A stretch of DNA of 64,000 nucleotides, taken from positions 1 to 64,000 of the forward strand of contig JAFVTL010000045.1 of assembly GCA_017503235.1 (NCBI GenBank), read 5' to 3'. Origin of the DNA: Bacteroidaceae bacterium. GTDB lineage: Bacteria > Bacteroidota > Bacteroidia > Bacteroidales > Bacteroidaceae. The position numbers and the translations under genes were made by a program. Below the pieces are notes generated by a model. The model was not told the DNA's origin and searched no databases. It saw nothing but the letters and a program-made list of their open reading frames with translations. Within the stretch, counting starts at the first letter, position 1. Each line of letters begins with the position of its first letter. This document shows, one piece after another, positions 33,950-44,058 of the stretch.

Positions 33950-35491
33950 TTAGCAGAGTGCCTTGTTCAGCATGTAGTACACTTCGTTGTTGCGAAGATT
34001 TTGCTTGAAGTTGGCAATGGTAGTTTCCTTGTTGATTTCGAGGATTTCGATATTCAACATTTCTGCAAAGTCTTCCCAGTATTCTTCTGTGATGTCATAA
34101 CCGAAAGCGCTATGGTGAGTACCACCAGCCAAAATCCATGCACCCGCGCCAATTTCGAAGGTTGGTTGTGGAACCCAAAGAGCAGAGGCAACAGGCAACT
34201 TAGGCATTGGCTTAGGTTCGATACATTCTACTTCTTGAGTAATCAAGCGGAAGCGATTACCGAGGTCTACAATTGTAGCTTTTACACCAGCACCTGTTTT
34301 TGAAGTAAAGACTAAACGAGCTGTTTGTTGCTTGCGGATACCGATACCAAGGAAGTGAACTTCCAATGTTGGTTTGTTGGTTGCAATCAACGGAGTAACT
34401 TCAAGCATGTGACTTTGAAGGATAGATGTCTGTCCTTCTGCGAAGTTCAAAGTATAGTCTTCAAGGAATGATACACCATTGGCATTACCTTGGTTCATGA
34501 CCCAAATGGTACGATAAAGACAAGCTGTTTTCCAGTCACCTTCAGCACCGAAACCAATACCTTCTGCCATCAAACGTTGTGATGCCAAACCAGGAATTTG
34601 GTCGAAACCGCAGAAGTTAGGATCGTTAATGTCTGCTTCACCAAGGTCGTCGAAGTTAGTAGTAAATGCTGTAGCACCTTCATCTTTCAAGACGGCACGG
34701 ATAGCAATTTCTGCTTTTGCAGCATTGCGAACCTTTTCCCAATATACTTCTTCACCACTTTCGTCAATCTTGATGGTATATTCTTTCTTGTAAGTTTCAA
34801 CGAGGGCGTCAACTTCTTCATCTGTTACTTGTTTGAAGTAGTTCATCAATGAAGATACTGGATAGTAATCTACATGATAACCGAAACGTTGTTCGAATTC
34901 TACACGGTCACCGTCGGTAACAGCAACGTTGTTCATGTTCATACCAAACATCAAGCAGCGAACATTGTGAGCGTCAGCTACGCCGGAAGCGACTCTTGAC
35001 CAAATCGCAATTTTCTTCTGAACTTCTTCACTCTTCCAATAGCCAACAACTACTTTGCGGGGAACGCGCATACGTGTGCAAATATGTCCGAATTCAATAT
35101 CACCATGAGCTGATTGATTCAAGTTCATGAAATCCATATCTATTGATTCCCATGGAATTTCGGCATTGTATTGAGTGTGGAAGTGAAGAAGAGGTTTCTT
35201 CAATGCTTGAAGACCCTTGATCCACATCTTGGCAGGAGAGAAAGTATGCATCCAAGTGATAACACCAACACATTGAGGAGCATTGTTGGCTTCAAGCATA
35301 ATTGCTTCAGCTTCCTTTGATGAGTTTGCTGTACCTTTATATACTACTTTAATAGGAATGATACCTGACTCGTTCAAACCTGTTACCATTTCTTGTGAGT
35401 GGCCATCTACAATTTTTACTGTTTCGCCACCATAGAGTAACTGTGCACCAGTTACCCACCATAATTCATAATTTGCAAATGCTTTTTCCAT
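33950..35491 (-). CDS. araA: L-arabinose isomerase
   Basis: 513 residues, the usual size. ELWWVTGAQLLYGGETV opens the protein, VITWMHTFSPAKMWIKGLQA and MRVPRKVVVGYW are family signatures, and GIGFGAEGDWKTACLYR carries a metal-binding Glu; GGTHHSAFG near the end holds conserved His. It converts L-arabinose to L-ribulose with a divalent metal in the cytosol. It lies 26 nt after araD. Confidence 0.96.
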   Translation of the reverse strand: MEKAFANYELWWVTGAQLLYGGETVKIVDGHSQEMVTGLNESGIIPIKVVYKGTANSSKEAEAIMLEANNAPQCVGVITWMHTFSPAKMWIKGLQALKKPLLHFHTQYNAEIPWESIDMDFMNLNQSAHGDIEFGHICTRMRVPRKVVVGYWKSEEVQKKIAIWSRVASGVADAHNVRCLMFGMNMNNVAVTDGDRVEFEQRFGYHVDYYPVSSLMNYFKQVTDEEVDALVETYKKEYTIKIDESGEEVYWEKVRNAAKAEIAIRAVLKDEGATAFTTNFDDLGEADINDPNFCGFDQIPGLASQRLMAEGIGFGAEGDWKTACLYRTIWVMNQGNANGVSFLEDYTLNFAEGQTSILQSHMLEVTPLIATNKPTLEVHFLGIGIRKQQTARLVFTSKTGAGVKATIVDLGNRFRLITQEVECIEPKPMPKLPVASALWVPQPTFEIGAGAWILAGGTHHSAFGYDITEEYWEDFAEMLNIEILEINKETTIANFKQNLRNNEVYYMLNKALC

Positions 35492-35517
35492 ATTAAAATT
35501 GTTTTTAAAGGTTAATG

Positions 35518-36204
35518 TTATTTCTGTCCATAATAGGCGTTTGGTCCATGCTTGCGGTTGAAGTGCTTTTCAATCAACAGCGGATTCATGGTCAGGTTAG
35601 GATTGGCTGAGTAAGCGATACTTGCCATCTTGGCGACTTGTTCCATAACAACTGCGTTATGAACGGCGTCATGTGCGTCTTTTCCCCATGAGAAAGGACC
35701 GTGGTTCTTGACAAGTACACCCGGTGTGTGAACCGGATTCATACCTTCGAAACGTTTTACGATGACATTACCGGTTTCCAGTTCGTAAGCACCTTCCACT
35801 TCTTCCTTTGTCATGCTGTCAGTGCAGGGGATTGCTTCATGGAAGTAGTCGGCATGAGTGGTTCCGATGTTAGGAATGTCAAGACCGGCTTGTGCCCATG
35901 CTGTTGCATAAGTGGAATGAGTATGTACTACACCACCGATTTCAGGGAAAGCCTTATATAATACAAGGTGTGTAGGAGTGTCTGATGAAGGACGAAGCTT
36001 CCCTTCAACTACGTTACCTTCCAAGTCAACTACCACCATGTCTTCTGCTTTCATGTCGTCATAGGATACACCACTGGGCTTGATGACTACCAATCCTGTT
36101 TCACGGTCGATTGCCGATACGTTTCCCCAGGTAAATATTACCAATCCATGCTTTACCAAATCGAGATTGGCATGGAATACTTTTTCTTTTAAAGCTTCTA
36201 ACAT
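35518..36204 (-). CDS. araD: L-ribulose-5-phosphate 4-epimerase
   Basis: 228 residues from ATG 36204; an upstream in-frame extension would overlap araR and is rejected because this start sits 4 nt after the araR stop and gives the normal N-terminus ([20 protein letters not shown]). The zinc ligands are in [12 protein letters not shown] (His94, His96) and a later His near DYFHE. The enzyme is a class II aldolase-fold epimerase giving D-xylulose-5-phosphate. It precedes araA by 26 nt. Confidence 0.95.
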   Translation of the reverse strand: MLEALKEKVFHANLDLVKHGLVIFTWGNVSAIDRETGLVVIKPSGVSYDDMKAEDMVVVDLEGNVVEGKLRPSSDTPTHLVLYKAFPEIGGVVHTHSTYATAWAQAGLDIPNIGTTHADYFHEAIPCTDSMTKEEVEGAYELETGNVIVKRFEGMNPVHTPGVLVKNHGPFSWGKDAHDAVHNAVVMEQVAKMASIAYSANPNLTMNPLLIEKHFNRKHGPNAYYGQK

Positions 36205-36208
36205 ATTA

Positions 36209-36886
36209 TTATAGTTTAAATTTGGGGTCTTTCTTGTAAGCCTTATCATTGAATTTGTATAGATAAGCTCCTCGTTTTGACCCCGATTTGTCAATGAAAT
36301 CGGTTTTCTCTATGAAATCCATCATGGCGACTCTCTTGCGGAAATTGCGCTTGTCCATCTGCTCGCCATAGATAGCTTCATAGAGGTTTTGAAGCTGGGT
36401 GAGTGTGAACAGTTCTGGCAAAAGATTGAAACTGATGGGGTTATCAGAAGCCTGATGTTTCATCAGTTCTCTTGCTTTGGCAATCATTTCCGGATGGTCA
36501 AATATGAGTGGAGGCAATTCATCAATCTTAATCCAATAGGCATTGTGTTGTTGCACTAAACCTCTGTCATATTCATTTACGTTGACAAGGGCATAGTAGG
36601 CAACAGATATCACTCTTTCTCCCGGATCGCGTTTGATGTCTCCAAACGTTCCGACTTGTTCCATGAATACATCTTCAAGTCCGGTCAGCTCCTTTAGAAC
36701 TCGTTTGGCAGCATCGTCAACGCTTTCATTGTCTTGAACGAATCCACCCATCAAAGACCATTTCCCCATGGCTGGCTCAAAATTCCGTTTCAACAGAAGG
36801 AGCTTCAGTTCTCCTTGGTCAAAACCGAAGATGATACAGTCTACGGATACATAGAACTTTGAATTTATGTTATAATAGGTGGTCAT
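36209..36886 (-). CDS. araR: Nudix-type transcriptional regulator of arabinose use (AraR-like)
   Basis: 225 residues. Residues about 10-140 are a Nudix fold, but the box from Gly48 reads [20 protein letters not shown] then TGL: two Glu of the canonical REUXEE core are replaced (Val63 and Leu67), so hydrolase activity is probably lost. The C-terminal part (about 150-225, [20 protein letters not shown] and [16 protein letters not shown]) is the winged-helix DNA-binding domain of NrtR-like regulators. A Nudix-type AraR that responds to arabinose has been described in Bacteroides thetaiotaomicron. It sits inside the operon it should control. Confidence 0.88.
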   Translation of the reverse strand: MTTYYNINSKFYVSVDCIIFGFDQGELKLLLLKRNFEPAMGKWSLMGGFVQDNESVDDAAKRVLKELTGLEDVFMEQVGTFGDIKRDPGERVISVAYYALVNVNEYDRGLVQQHNAYWIKIDELPPLIFDHPEMIAKARELMKHQASDNPISFNLLPELFTLTQLQNLYEAIYGEQMDKRNFRKRVAMMDFIEKTDFIDKSGSKRGAYLYKFNDKAYKKDPKFKL

Positions 36887-36962
36887 TATAGGTAGGTTGT
36901 TTTTTGTAGCGAGTGGGCAGACCTCGGGAGGCCTGCCACACTTGTAACTTGTCTTTAAATTA

Positions 36963-38936
36963 TTACCACAATGCTATATATAATATGGTAAGGATAACTA
37001 TAATGCCGATTGCACCATAGTTGAAAGTCTTATCCGTACGGAATATAGCAATATCAACACCGATTGACTTCGGATCTTCAACCTTATCCAATGCATTTGA
37101 ACGCAAGTAGAAACCAATGCTGCCCAACATCAAAGCGAGGAAGAAGATAGCTTCGAAACCGTAACAACGCAATTCGTGTGAGAACATAGATGCGATACCG
37201 ATAACCAAGCATACCACAGCCGAGATGATTGTTATGTTGCTCCACTTCAATTGTGTCTTGATTGTATGTTCGTCAAGTTCTTCTGCCTTAACAGTCTTCT
37301 TGCTGGTCATAGAGATAGTGAAGAAGAGTACTACCAGACATGCGAATACGTATCCCATACGCAACAGGAACGGAACGTCGGGGAGCAAGAACTTGAAGAG
37401 GATAGAGAAGAAGAATGTACCGATAGCTGCAACAACGGCTGCAGTTCCTGAAGCACGCTTCCAAAGCAGACCCAAACCGAAGATTACAACGATACCCGGA
37501 TAAACGAATCCTGAATATTCCTGAATAACTTGGAAGGCTTGGTCAGCACCACCCATAATAGGATATACAGCGATAAGAGCAAGGAGCAAAGCTGCGATTG
37601 ATGTCAGACGACCTACGGTTACCAACTTCTTTTCTGAAGCGTTCTTGTTGAAGAAGCGCTTGTAGATATCCATAGTGAAGATAGTAGAAGTAGAGTTGAA
37701 CATAGATGCCAATGATGAAATTACAGCAGCAGCAAGAGCAGCGAATGAAAGACCCTTTACGATGGTCGGAGTAAAGTTGCGGATCAACCAAGGATATGCA
37801 TCGTCTGGACGGTCAAGTGAACCGGCAAGTGAAGCTCTCAAATCTGCACAGTCAGGAGAGTTCATGATGTAGAATGCACATACACCTGGGATACAAACGA
37901 TGAACGGAATCAAAATCTTCAGGAATGCAGCGAAAATCATACCCTTCTTGGCTTCAGCCAATGACTTGGCAGCAAGACCTTTCTGGATGATGTATTGGTT
38001 GAAACCCCAGTAACCCAAGTTAGTAAGCCACAAAGCACCTACGATAACTACGATACCCGGGATGTCGAAGTATGGGTCAGCCTTCTGGATAGTAACGCCA
38101 TTTTCTACGATACCATTGATGACAGGGTAAAGTTCTTCATTACGTGTGACGACAAGATTGAAGTGTTTGTCATCCGGATTTTCTAATAATTCAGAATAAA
38201 TCTGTCCCAAGGCTCCGAGTGCTCCACCTTCGATGTCAAGGCTACCTGCAATTACATCAAGAGCAGCATAAGCTGTGATAAGACCACCACCAACGAGGAA
38301 GGTTACCTGCATAACGTCTGTCCAAGCTACAGAAGCCAAACCGCCATAGATAGAATACAAACCGGCTACGACGAAGAGGAAGAGGATTATGACAAGCAAT
38401 GTCATATCTACGTTCATACCCATGAATACACCGGCGATAGTCGGCAAACCGAGAATCTGCTTCATGGCGAGAGCACCCAACCATGCAACTGAAGTCAGGT
38501 TGATGAACACGTAGAGGAACAACCAGAAGATAGAGAATGACAAACCTACACCCCAGTTGTAGCGTTCGCTAAGGAACTGAGGGATAGTGAGTACCTTCTT
38601 TTCAATCATCAATGGGAGCAAGAACTTACCCACCACGATGAGTGTAGCGGCTGCCATCAATTCATAAGCGGCCATTGCGATACCTGATACGTAAGCAGAA
38701 CCAGACATACCGATGAACTGTTCTGCTGAGATGTTGGCGGCGATGAGTGATGCACCGACTGCCCACCAAGTCAATGTGTTACCGGCAAGGAAGTAGTCTG
38801 TAGATGACTTTTCTTCCCCTTTCTTACCTCTTGAGAGGAAGATACCCATACCGACAAGGATTACGATATAGGCTACAAAAACAAGATAATCAGCTGTTGC
38901 AAAGCCGTTGTTTTTTAACGCTTCTAATATTTCCAT
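36963..38936 (-). CDS. Sodium/sugar cotransporter (SSS family)
   Basis: 657 residues with about 14 hydrophobic segments. ADYLVFVAYIVILVGMGIFL starts the first helix; SSTDYFLAGNTLTWWAVGAS and LIAANISAEQFIGMSGSAYV are SSS hallmarks, and ALAAAVISSLASMFNSTSTI is the sodium-binding helix region. It lies in the inner membrane and should import arabinose with sodium, by operon context. It starts 36 nt after the lipoprotein epimerase gene. Substrate specificity is inferred, not shown. Confidence 0.92.
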   Translation of the reverse strand: MEILEALKNNGFATADYLVFVAYIVILVGMGIFLSRGKKGEEKSSTDYFLAGNTLTWWAVGASLIAANISAEQFIGMSGSAYVSGIAMAAYELMAAATLIVVGKFLLPLMIEKKVLTIPQFLSERYNWGVGLSFSIFWLFLYVFINLTSVAWLGALAMKQILGLPTIAGVFMGMNVDMTLLVIILFLFVVAGLYSIYGGLASVAWTDVMQVTFLVGGGLITAYAALDVIAGSLDIEGGALGALGQIYSELLENPDDKHFNLVVTRNEELYPVINGIVENGVTIQKADPYFDIPGIVVIVGALWLTNLGYWGFNQYIIQKGLAAKSLAEAKKGMIFAAFLKILIPFIVCIPGVCAFYIMNSPDCADLRASLAGSLDRPDDAYPWLIRNFTPTIVKGLSFAALAAAVISSLASMFNSTSTIFTMDIYKRFFNKNASEKKLVTVGRLTSIAALLLALIAVYPIMGGADQAFQVIQEYSGFVYPGIVVIFGLGLLWKRASGTAAVVAAIGTFFFSILFKFLLPDVPFLLRMGYVFACLVVLFFTISMTSKKTVKAEELDEHTIKTQLKWSNITIISAVVCLVIGIASMFSHELRCYGFEAIFFLALMLGSIGFYLRSNALDKVEDPKSIGVDIAIFRTDKTFNYGAIGIIVILTILYIALW

Positions 38937-38972
38937 GTTTTAATGTTTTGTAAGGTTATTATTTTTAAGGTT

Positions 38973-40142
38973 TTATTTTTCTACACCGAATTTGTACTTG
39001 CAGAAGCTTGTATAGGTTTCACCCGGAGCCAAGTATGCCTGGCTTTCAGCCCACTGCTTGTTAGGTGAGTCTGGGTACTTCTGAGTTTCCAGACAGAAAC
39101 CTGTACGTTGTGCATATACGATACCCTTCTTACCCTTTACAGTACCATCGAGGAAGTTACCAGAATAAACTTGGATACCCGGTTCGTTGGTATATACTTC
39201 TACGTAGATGCCTGTAACCGGTGACATGAACTTGGCTGCAACAAGGCTGGCATCGCCCTTGGTGTTCAATACCCAGTTGTGGTCGTATCCGTTACCGAAC
39301 TTCATTTGTTCGAATTCGAACTTGTCGATGTCCTGACCAACTACCTTAGGAGTAGTGAAATCCATCGGAGTATCCTTTACAGGAAGGATTTCGCCGGTAG
39401 TCATGTATGTGTCGTCAACTGGAGTATAGTTGTCGGCATTTACATAGAGGATGTGGTCTGTGATTGGAGTTGTTGGGTCGCCACTCAAGTTGAAGTAAGA
39501 GTGGTTAGTCATGTTGATGACTGTTGTCTTGTCAGTAGTGGCTTCGTAAGAGATGTCAATCGCATTGTCAGCAGTCAAAGCGTAAGTAACGGTTGCTGTT
39601 ACATTGCCTGGGAAGTTGTTATCACCGTCAGGAGACTTCATGGTCAGCACAACAGTGCTGTCGTTAGTCTGGTTGGCTTCATAAACTTGATATTGCCATC
39701 CTGTAGGACCGCCGTGCAAGCAGTGTCCGAAGTTGTTCTGTGGTAATTGGATTTCTGCTCCGTCTACCACAATCTTACCTTGGTTAATGCGGTTGGCATA
39801 ACGGCCGATAGAAGCACCAAAGTCGGTTTGGTTGTTTTCAGGAAGATAAGCTTCAGCGTTGTCAAGACCCAATACTACGTCTTTCATTTCGCCGTTCTTG
39901 TCAGGAACCATGATGGAAACGATACGTCCACCGAAGTTTGTTACACACACTTCCATGCCAGCGGCATTCTTCAAAGTGTACAACTTGACAGGCTTGATGC
40001 TGTCTACCATGATCTCAAAGTTTGCGGGATTCAGACCTGACAATGTCAGCACTTCTTCCGCTGCTTGCTGCTTAGGTGCGCAGCTGCACAGGCATGCTGT
40101 TACGATACCTGCACTGAGAAGAATCTTCTTCATGTTTCTCAT
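38973..40142 (-). CDS. Lipoprotein aldose 1-epimerase
   Basis: 389 residues with a lipoprotein signal peptide (MKKILLSAGIVTACLCSC, lipobox LCSC); ATG 40133 is an equally good start. The galactose mutarotase fold follows: NFGGRIVSIMVPDKNGEMKD, ASIGRYANRINQGKI, HCLHGGPTGWQYQ and NMTNHSYFNLSG (catalytic His), with the catalytic Glu in FCLETQKYPDSPN. It interconverts alpha and beta anomers. Unlike the galM in the galactose operon it is exported to the envelope. As first gene of the arabinose operon it probably prepares the sugar for the SSS transporter. Confidence 0.92.
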   Translation of the reverse strand: MRNMKKILLSAGIVTACLCSCAPKQQAAEEVLTLSGLNPANFEIMVDSIKPVKLYTLKNAAGMEVCVTNFGGRIVSIMVPDKNGEMKDVVLGLDNAEAYLPENNQTDFGASIGRYANRINQGKIVVDGAEIQLPQNNFGHCLHGGPTGWQYQVYEANQTNDSTVVLTMKSPDGDNNFPGNVTATVTYALTADNAIDISYEATTDKTTVINMTNHSYFNLSGDPTTPITDHILYVNADNYTPVDDTYMTTGEILPVKDTPMDFTTPKVVGQDIDKFEFEQMKFGNGYDHNWVLNTKGDASLVAAKFMSPVTGIYVEVYTNEPGIQVYSGNFLDGTVKGKKGIVYAQRTGFCLETQKYPDSPNKQWAESQAYLAPGETYTSFCKYKFGVEK

Positions 40143-40180
40143 GTTATGTTAATACTAATTAGTAAATTCGATCTTTTGAG

Positions 40181-40195
40181 GTGTAAAAGTAACAC
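40181..40195. promoter_or_regulatory. Possible operator upstream of the arabinose operon
   Basis: GTGT and ACAC flank a 7-base spacer about 40 nt before the operon start. A second weak dyad (GTTGTA...TACAAC) lies further upstream near 40209-40238. Either could bind AraR, but the motif of this regulator was not compared. Confidence 0.25.
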
Positions 40196-40364
40196 TTATT
40201 GCTTTAGGTTGTACATGATTGCTATATGTTATACAACATAAATGTGCGGATGCTTACACTTTATACTGCCTTGTTTCATCCTTGTCAATTGGTTTTCTAC
40301 CTCATCTGCCGAAGGTTGACGGCAAGTGTCTTTACTTTTTGGGATAGTTTCGACCTTGATAAGG

Positions 40365-40392
40365 AAAAAGGGGTACATCGCGATGTACCCCT
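40365..40392 (-). terminator. Terminator of the galactose operon
   Basis: AGGGGTACATCG and CGATGTACCCCT make a perfect 12-bp palindromic stem, followed on the minus strand by TTTT. It lies 22 nt past the galK stop. Confidence 0.75.
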
Positions 40393-40414
40393 CTATTCGT
40401 ATACGGTTGGCCGA

Positions 40415-41569
40415 TTAAACCAATCTTTTCGAACCGTCTGCAATGACTACGTCATAAACCTTTGGACTACGGCCGAATTGTGCTTTGAATCTTTCCTTGG
40501 CAGTAGTGATGAATGTTTCGTACAATTCATTTTTCACCAGGTTGATGGTGCATCCACCGAAACCTCCACCCATAACTCTGGAGCCCGTTACACCGCAATC
40601 AAATGCCACATCGTTCAAGAAGTCAAGTTCTTCACAACTTACTTCGTACAACTTGCTCATGCCGTAGTGTGTTTCGTACATTTTCTGTCCCACAGTTTCG
40701 TAGTCATTCTTTTCCAAAGCATCACATACGTCAAGCACTCGTTGAATTTCTTCAATGACGTATTTGGCACGTTTGTAGTCTTCTTCTGTGATGTCATTCT
40801 TGACAGCTTCCAGCATTTCCAGGTTGCAGTCGCGCAAGAATTCCACTTCGGGGTGATTCTTTTGGATGGCAGCAACCACGTTTTCGCAACTTTGGCGTCT
40901 TTGGTTATATGCGGACGAGGCCAGTTCGTGCTTGACAACTGAATCGACGAGAACCAGACGGTATCCTTGCGGCTTGAACGGGAAGTATCGGTATTCCAAT
41001 GAACGGCAATCCAGACGAATCAGGCTTTCTTCCTTTCCGAAGACGGAAGCAAACTGGTCCATGATGCCACATTTCACTCCACAATAGTTGTGTTCAGTGG
41101 CTTGTCCTACTTTAGCCAATTCAAACTTGTCGATTTTATTGTCGGCAAACTGGTCGTTCAGAGCAAAGGCGAAAGCGCTTTCAAGCGCTGCCGATGATGA
41201 CATGCCGGCTCCCAAGGGAACATCTCCTGCAAAGGCGGTGTTGAATCCCTTTACTTCTACACCGCGCTTGATCATTTCACGGCAAACACCAAATATATAT
41301 CTAGCCCAGCTGGCTCGCGGGGCGTCTTCTTCATTCAATCCGAATTCTACGTAATCTTTCAAATCAATGGAGTAGGCACAGACCTTATCCTTTCCGTTTG
41401 GCTTGATTTCCAACATCATTCCTTTGTCGACTGCACCGGGAAATACAAAACCGCCATTATAGTCGGTATGCTCACCGATGAGGTTGATGCGTCCGGGCGA
41501 GGTGTATATGGCTCCGGTTGTACCATCGAAATGCTTGATGAATCGGCTTCTTACAAAATCTATGTCCAT
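40415..41569 (-). CDS. galK: Galactokinase
   Basis: 384 residues, typical GHMP kinase. The galactokinase signature is GRINLIGEHTDYNGGFVFPG (near residues 27-46), the ATP-binding motif VPLGAGMSSSAALESAFAFA, and the C-terminal motif GSRVMGGGFGGCTINLV. It phosphorylates alpha-D-galactose at C1 in the cytosol, the first step of the Leloir pathway. It is the last gene of the galactose operon, 46 nt after the permease. No galT or galE is nearby. Confidence 0.96.
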   Translation of the reverse strand: MDIDFVRSRFIKHFDGTTGAIYTSPGRINLIGEHTDYNGGFVFPGAVDKGMMLEIKPNGKDKVCAYSIDLKDYVEFGLNEEDAPRASWARYIFGVCREMIKRGVEVKGFNTAFAGDVPLGAGMSSSAALESAFAFALNDQFADNKIDKFELAKVGQATEHNYCGVKCGIMDQFASVFGKEESLIRLDCRSLEYRYFPFKPQGYRLVLVDSVVKHELASSAYNQRRQSCENVVAAIQKNHPEVEFLRDCNLEMLEAVKNDITEEDYKRAKYVIEEIQRVLDVCDALEKNDYETVGQKMYETHYGMSKLYEVSCEELDFLNDVAFDCGVTGSRVMGGGFGGCTINLVKNELYETFITTAKERFKAQFGRSPKVYDVVIADGSKRLV

Positions 41570-41615
41570 AATCGTAAGGTTTTATAGTTAATGTTACTTG
41601 ATGATTTTTTTTCTG

Positions 41616-42881
41616 TTAAAGTCTCTTTGGGTCAACTTTACATCCCATTTTGCTGTAGTATAGGATGTATGCCAGCATAGCAATGACCAGCCAATAGCTG
41701 TTGATGGCATCAGTGTGTTGGGCGATGGCGTGCTGGATGAATGGCATGATGCCACCGCCTACTACCATCGTCATGAAGAGTCCTGAAGCGGCGGCTGTGT
41801 ATTTGCCCAGTCCTTCAACGGCCAGATTGAAGATACCTCCCCACATGATGGAAGTGCTGAAACCGCATGCTACGATAAGGAAACACTTGATGGGGATGGG
41901 ATGACCGTTGTAGCTGATGGCCCATCCTTCAGGAAGGAAAATGGCGGTCAACAACAGTACGATAGCCAGTGCTGAAACGAATGTCATTTGTGTGGATGTG
42001 GATACTCTGCCTCCAATCACACTGCCTATGGCACGTCCGGCCATCATGATGAGCCAATAAGCTGCAGCAAAGGAGCCTCCGATAGCAGCGGAACCTTCAA
42101 AGCCCATGTCCGTGAAGTAGAAAAGGAGTTCGGCGGGAATTCCAACTTCAATACCTACATAGAAGAAGATGGCTATAACTCCCAATGTACAATGCTTGTA
42201 CTTCAAAGGTGTATAGAATTTCTCCGTCTTGACGGGTTGCTCAGGCTCTGGAATGTTGACCGATGAAATGATGAACAGGGAAACGGCAAACACCCCCATA
42301 CCGATGAAGAGTAGGGGAGATACGTCGCTCATGCTGGTTTTGTCACTTGTCTGCTTGATCAATACTCCGACCAACAACGGAGTCAGAGTAGCGGTCAGCG
42401 AACTGAGTGTACCACCTATTTGAATCAGTTGGTTGCCTCTGTTTCCTCCACCTCCCAGCAAGTTCAGCATGGGATTGACCACCGTGTTCAGCATACATAC
42501 ACAAAAACCGCAAATGAATGCCCCGGTCAAGTAGATGATCAGGTTCAAGGCGATGGTTTGTCCTTGGTAGCAGAACGTAGGGATATCTGCCCCCACCATA
42601 CTGGATAAGTATTGGACAGCCAACCCGATGAGTCCGACTCCCATAGCGATTAGAGCTGTTCTTTTATAACCATAACGCATCAGCATCTTACCGGCCGGTA
42701 TGCCCATGAACAGATAGGCAGCAAAGTTCATCATGTTGCCCATCATGCCGGCCCATTCGTATTTATAACCCCAGATGGTACCGAAAGGGGCGGCCATGTT
42801 GGTTACAAAGGAAATCATCGCCAAGATAAAACACATGGCGATGATCGCTATTTGTTTGCTGTTTGGTCGGGGGCAACTCAT
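41616..42881 (-). CDS. MFS glucose/galactose-type sugar permease
   Basis: 421 residues with about 12 hydrophobic segments. IAIMCFILAMISFVTNMAAP, LMRYGYKRTALIAMGVGLIG and FAAYWLIMMAGRAIGSVIGG are seen, placing it in the FHS/GluP-like group of sugar transporters. It should import galactose (and perhaps glucose) across the inner membrane. The ATG immediately follows the galM stop codon, with no gap, so the two are translationally close. Substrate inferred from operon partners. Confidence 0.88.
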   Translation of the reverse strand: MSCPRPNSKQIAIIAMCFILAMISFVTNMAAPFGTIWGYKYEWAGMMGNMMNFAAYLFMGIPAGKMLMRYGYKRTALIAMGVGLIGLAVQYLSSMVGADIPTFCYQGQTIALNLIIYLTGAFICGFCVCMLNTVVNPMLNLLGGGGNRGNQLIQIGGTLSSLTATLTPLLVGVLIKQTSDKTSMSDVSPLLFIGMGVFAVSLFIISSVNIPEPEQPVKTEKFYTPLKYKHCTLGVIAIFFYVGIEVGIPAELLFYFTDMGFEGSAAIGGSFAAAYWLIMMAGRAIGSVIGGRVSTSTQMTFVSALAIVLLLTAIFLPEGWAISYNGHPIPIKCFLIVACGFSTSIMWGGIFNLAVEGLGKYTAAASGLFMTMVVGGGIMPFIQHAIAQHTDAINSYWLVIAMLAYILYYSKMGCKVDPKRL

Positions 42882-43964
42882 TTATTCTTCGATACCGAAT
42901 TTGTAAATAGTCTGTTGTCTGTAGGTTTCACCCGGATTCAACACGCACGATGGGAAATGTCCCTTGTTCGGTGTGTCGGGGAAGTGTTGGGCTTCGAAGC
43001 AGATACCGCTTCTTGCAGGGAAGGTTGTACCATGCCAGCCTTCAAACCCAGTTTGGAAGTTGGCTGTGTAAACCTGTACGCCCGGTTCGGTTGTATATAC
43101 TTCCAAAGAACGTCCGCTGATAGGTTCCACACACTTGGCCGCAAAGGTCAAGGCATCCTGTTCCTTCTTGTTCAATACCCAGTTGTGGTCATAACCGGTA
43201 CCGTTTATCAATTGCTGGAACTTGTCGTTGATGCGGCAGCCGATGGTATGTGGATTACGGAAGTCCATAGGAGTTCCTGCTACAGGTGCTATCTCGCCGG
43301 TAGGAATCGAATACTCATCAATCGGAGTATAATAGTCGGCGTTGATGGTAACGATGTTGTTTTCGATGGAAGTGGTAGGGGTAGCCAGTCCTGACAGGCT
43401 GAAGAATGCATGATGAGTCAGATTGACCAATGTCTTCTTGTCTGTAGTGGCAATGTAGTCAATGATGAATTCATCTTCGTCAGACAATGTATAAGTAACA
43501 GTGATGTCCAGATTGCCGGGGAAGCCTTCTTCTCCGTCGGCCGACAAGTAATGCAGTTTGGCACTTTGCGGACCTGTCAACTCAGCGTCCCAAACTCTTT
43601 TGTGGAAACCGGTAGGTCCTCCATGCAGATTGTTAGGACCGTTGTTTACAGCCAGCGGATATTCCTTGCCGTCCAGTTCAAACTTGGCACCACCGATACG
43701 GTTGCCGTAACGGCCAATCAATACACTGAGGTATCCTTCCGGACTATTGATTACATGGTCGATGCTGTCGTGACCTTGGATGACATTGGCATACTCTCCG
43801 TTCTTGTCGGGCACCATCATGGCCAATACGGCTCCACCATAGTTGGTAAATGCCAGTTCACTTCCTTTCTTGTTCTTTAAAATGAACAGGTCTGTCTGTT
43901 TCCCGTCTACTGTCTTTTGAAAATCGGCTTTGTCCAAGCCACAAAGATAAGTTGTGTTTATCAT
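42882..43964 (-). CDS. galM: Aldose 1-epimerase (galactose mutarotase)
   Basis: 360 residues without a signal peptide, hence cytosolic, unlike the lipoprotein paralogue at 38973. NYGGAVLAMMVPDKNGEYAN, LIGRYGNRIGGAKF, HGGPTGFHKRVW, LTHHAFFSLSG and the catalytic Glu in GICFEAQHFPDTPN match galactose mutarotase. It equilibrates beta- and alpha-galactose for galactokinase. It leads the operon galM-permease-galK. Confidence 0.94.
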   Translation of the reverse strand: MINTTYLCGLDKADFQKTVDGKQTDLFILKNKKGSELAFTNYGGAVLAMMVPDKNGEYANVIQGHDSIDHVINSPEGYLSVLIGRYGNRIGGAKFELDGKEYPLAVNNGPNNLHGGPTGFHKRVWDAELTGPQSAKLHYLSADGEEGFPGNLDITVTYTLSDEDEFIIDYIATTDKKTLVNLTHHAFFSLSGLATPTTSIENNIVTINADYYTPIDEYSIPTGEIAPVAGTPMDFRNPHTIGCRINDKFQQLINGTGYDHNWVLNKKEQDALTFAAKCVEPISGRSLEVYTTEPGVQVYTANFQTGFEGWHGTTFPARSGICFEAQHFPDTPNKGHFPSCVLNPGETYRQQTIYKFGIEE

Positions 43965-44058
43965 GACTTTCTAATCTTTTTATGAATACATATAATTTAT
44001 GCAAATAAAAAGATTTTCTTTGTCATCCCCAAACATTTTCAGGAAAACTCGTCGGGTA

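Noticed and set aside
38973..43964. The two aldose epimerases as a recent duplication
   Set aside because: They share the fold and motifs, but one is a lipoprotein and sequence similarity is limited outside motifs; separate roles in the arabinose and galactose operons explain them better.
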